From positions 1 to 59,696 of the forward strand of contig JASJXX010000006.1 of the NCBI GenBank assembly GCA_030123765.1: a stretch of DNA of 59,696 nucleotides, written 5' to 3'. The DNA comes from Actinomycetota bacterium (lineage in GTDB: Bacteria; Actinomycetota; Acidimicrobiia; Spongiisociales; UBA5794). This document shows, one piece after another, positions 58,757-59,696 of the stretch. The notes beneath the pieces are model-generated. The model saw only the letters and a list, made by a program, of their open reading frames with translations. It searched no databases and had not been told where the DNA came from. Every line of letters starts with the position of its first letter. The stretch's first letter is position 1. Made by a program: the position numbers and the translations under genes.

Positions 58757-59696
58757 ATGAGTCGAAGATCCGAAACGCCCTGGTGGCGTAAGCGGTCGAT
58801 TCTGATGGCAATTGGGCTGTTTGCAGCGTTCGCATTGGTGCTCCAAGCCTGCACCAGCGGAGTTGACACAGGCGCTACAGACGACATCAACACACGAAGA
58901 GAAGCGGCGGGACTCCAACCGCTCTCAGATGACCAGTTACTCGCTGCAGGCTTAACGTATCTGCCATCGGGCGAACACGATCCTTACATCATGTTCGCTT
59001 CCGGCGGGCAGTCTGGCCAGATGTTCGTGATCGGGATTCCGTCGATGCGGATCCTGAAGACAATCGCGGTGTTCACACCGGAACCTTGGCAGGGATGGGG
59101 ATTCGGTAACAAGCACACCGAGGAGATCCTCGCCCAAGGCGACATCGACGGGAACCCAGTGCGCTGGGGCGACACGCATCACCCTGCGCTGTCAGAGACT
59201 GCGGGAGAGTATGACGGCGAGTGGATCTTTATCAATGATAAAGCGAACGCTCGCATCGCGGTCATCGATCTCAGGGACTTCGAGGTGAAACAGATCATCA
59301 AGAACCCCATTGCGGTAGTTGACCACGGTGGTGCCAAGGTGACGCCGGACACCGAGTGGGTGATCCAGGGCGGCCAGTACGGCACGCCACACGGCTGGGA
59401 GTACGCACCGACGTCGGTGTACGAATCCGAGTACAAGGGCATGATCACGTTCTGGAAGTTCGACCGCGCAAGTGGCCGCATTCTCGAGGACCAGTCATTC
59501 GCGATGGAGCTGCCGCCGTACTGGCAGGACCTCTGCGACGCGGGCAAGCTCGTTTCGGCAGGCTGGGTCTTCTGTGGGTCCTTCAATACCGAACTCGCGA
59601 CAGGAACGGGTCCAGACGGTACCGGTAAGAACTTCGAGGCCGGAGCCTCGGCTCGTGACCGTGACTATCTCCACATCATCAACATGGACAAGGCCA
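58757..59696 (+). CDS. nosZ: Clade II (Sec-type lipoprotein) nitrous oxide reductase, N-terminal part
   Basis: 313 complete codons from ATG 58757 (AAGAAGGAG 10 nt upstream), open at the window end; not in the track. NosZ reduces N2O to N2 outside the cytoplasmic membrane. N-terminal TM ends in a lipobox LQAC (Cys32), a Sec lipoprotein signal and not a Tat RR-motif, which is typical of clade II. GDTHHPALSET (CuZ histidines, about residues 138-142), FINDKANARIAVIDLRDFE and VDHGGAKVTPDTEWVIQGGQY are clade II-like beta-propeller segments. The CuA domain is expected downstream but lies outside. Other nos genes are not visible. Confidence 0.93.
   Translation, partial: MSRRSETPWWRKRSILMAIGLFAAFALVLQACTSGVDTGATDDINTRREAAGLQPLSDDQLLAAGLTYLPSGEHDPYIMFASGGQSGQMFVIGIPSMRILKTIAVFTPEPWQGWGFGNKHTEEILAQGDIDGNPVRWGDTHHPALSETAGEYDGEWIFINDKANARIAVIDLRDFEVKQIIKNPIAVVDHGGAKVTPDTEWVIQGGQYGTPHGWEYAPTSVYESEYKGMITFWKFDRASGRILEDQSFAMELPPYWQDLCDAGKLVSAGWVFCGSFNTELATGTGPDGTGKNFEAGASARDRDYLHIINMDKA

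Overview
The window is GC-rich chromosomal DNA of an actinobacterium. The evidence is the SigR/RsrA-type sigma/anti-sigma pair, a zinicin-type (DUF2342) gene next to tilS-hpt-ftsH and folate genes (an order known from actinobacteria), and many ATGA/GTGA stop-start overlaps. A deep or environmental lineage such as Acidimicrobiia is my inference. I see no phage, IS element or CRISPR array. The gene content is mostly core metabolism, with a respiratory theme: heme synthesis, c-type cytochrome maturation and nitrous oxide reduction.

Layout. 1-1.8 kb: the 3' part of tRNA-Thr(CGT), a small membrane ORF, sigR-rsrA and two small proteins. 1.9-9.4 kb: a zinicin-like metallopeptidase, tilS, hpt, ftsH, folP, a phosphatase-like protein without its catalytic Cys, and a FolK fused in frame to a double-hotdog thioesterase-like domain. 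9.5-20.2 kb: one heme operon, hemH-F-A-C-D-B-L-E-N-Y. It encodes every step from glutamyl-tRNA to protoheme by the protoporphyrin branch. 20.2-23.5 kb (minus): an ECF sigma/anti-sigma pair whose anti-sigma carries a tandem repeat, a PAP2 phosphatase and a hydrolase. 23.6-28 kb (mostly plus): a small membrane protein, an AhpD-like gene with an in-frame UGA (likely selenocysteine), acetyl-CoA synthetase, a DUF805 gene broken by a stop codon, and a methyltransferase. 28-38.6 kb (mostly minus): aminopeptidase N, an NnrS-like protein, and a complete System I operon ccmABCDEFHIG. 38.6-45 kb: a thioredoxin behind a textbook SigR promoter, cobT, the tldD/tldE pair, an ATP-grasp gene and nfuA. 45-56 kb: a DtxR/MntR-like regulator with two exported unknowns, aldehyde dehydrogenase, a second ATP-grasp-like protein, flavin reductase, HMG-CoA-lyase-like protein, a hydrolase and glycerate kinase. 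56-59.7 kb: a SigA/SigB-like sigma factor, then two Rrf2 regulators with near-identical promoter/operators, then clade II nosZ running off the window end.

How it fits together. The heme operon supplies protoheme and the ccm operon attaches heme to exported cytochromes. NosZ uses electrons delivered by such cytochromes, and the Rrf2 pair probably senses redox state, NO or Fe-S status to control it. SigR-RsrA probably drives the thioredoxin at 38.7 kb. An AhpD-like selenoprotein would add to the thiol/peroxide defence theme.

The observations most worth following are the CxxU AhpD-like gene with a candidate bacterial SECIS hairpin, the FolK-thioesterase fusion, the duplicated Rrf2 promoter/operator ahead of nosZ, the GGAAT-N18-GTT promoter of the thioredoxin gene, and the protoporphyrin-type heme pathway plus System I ccm in an apparent actinobacterium. 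All calls were made by eye from the sequence; no database search was run.
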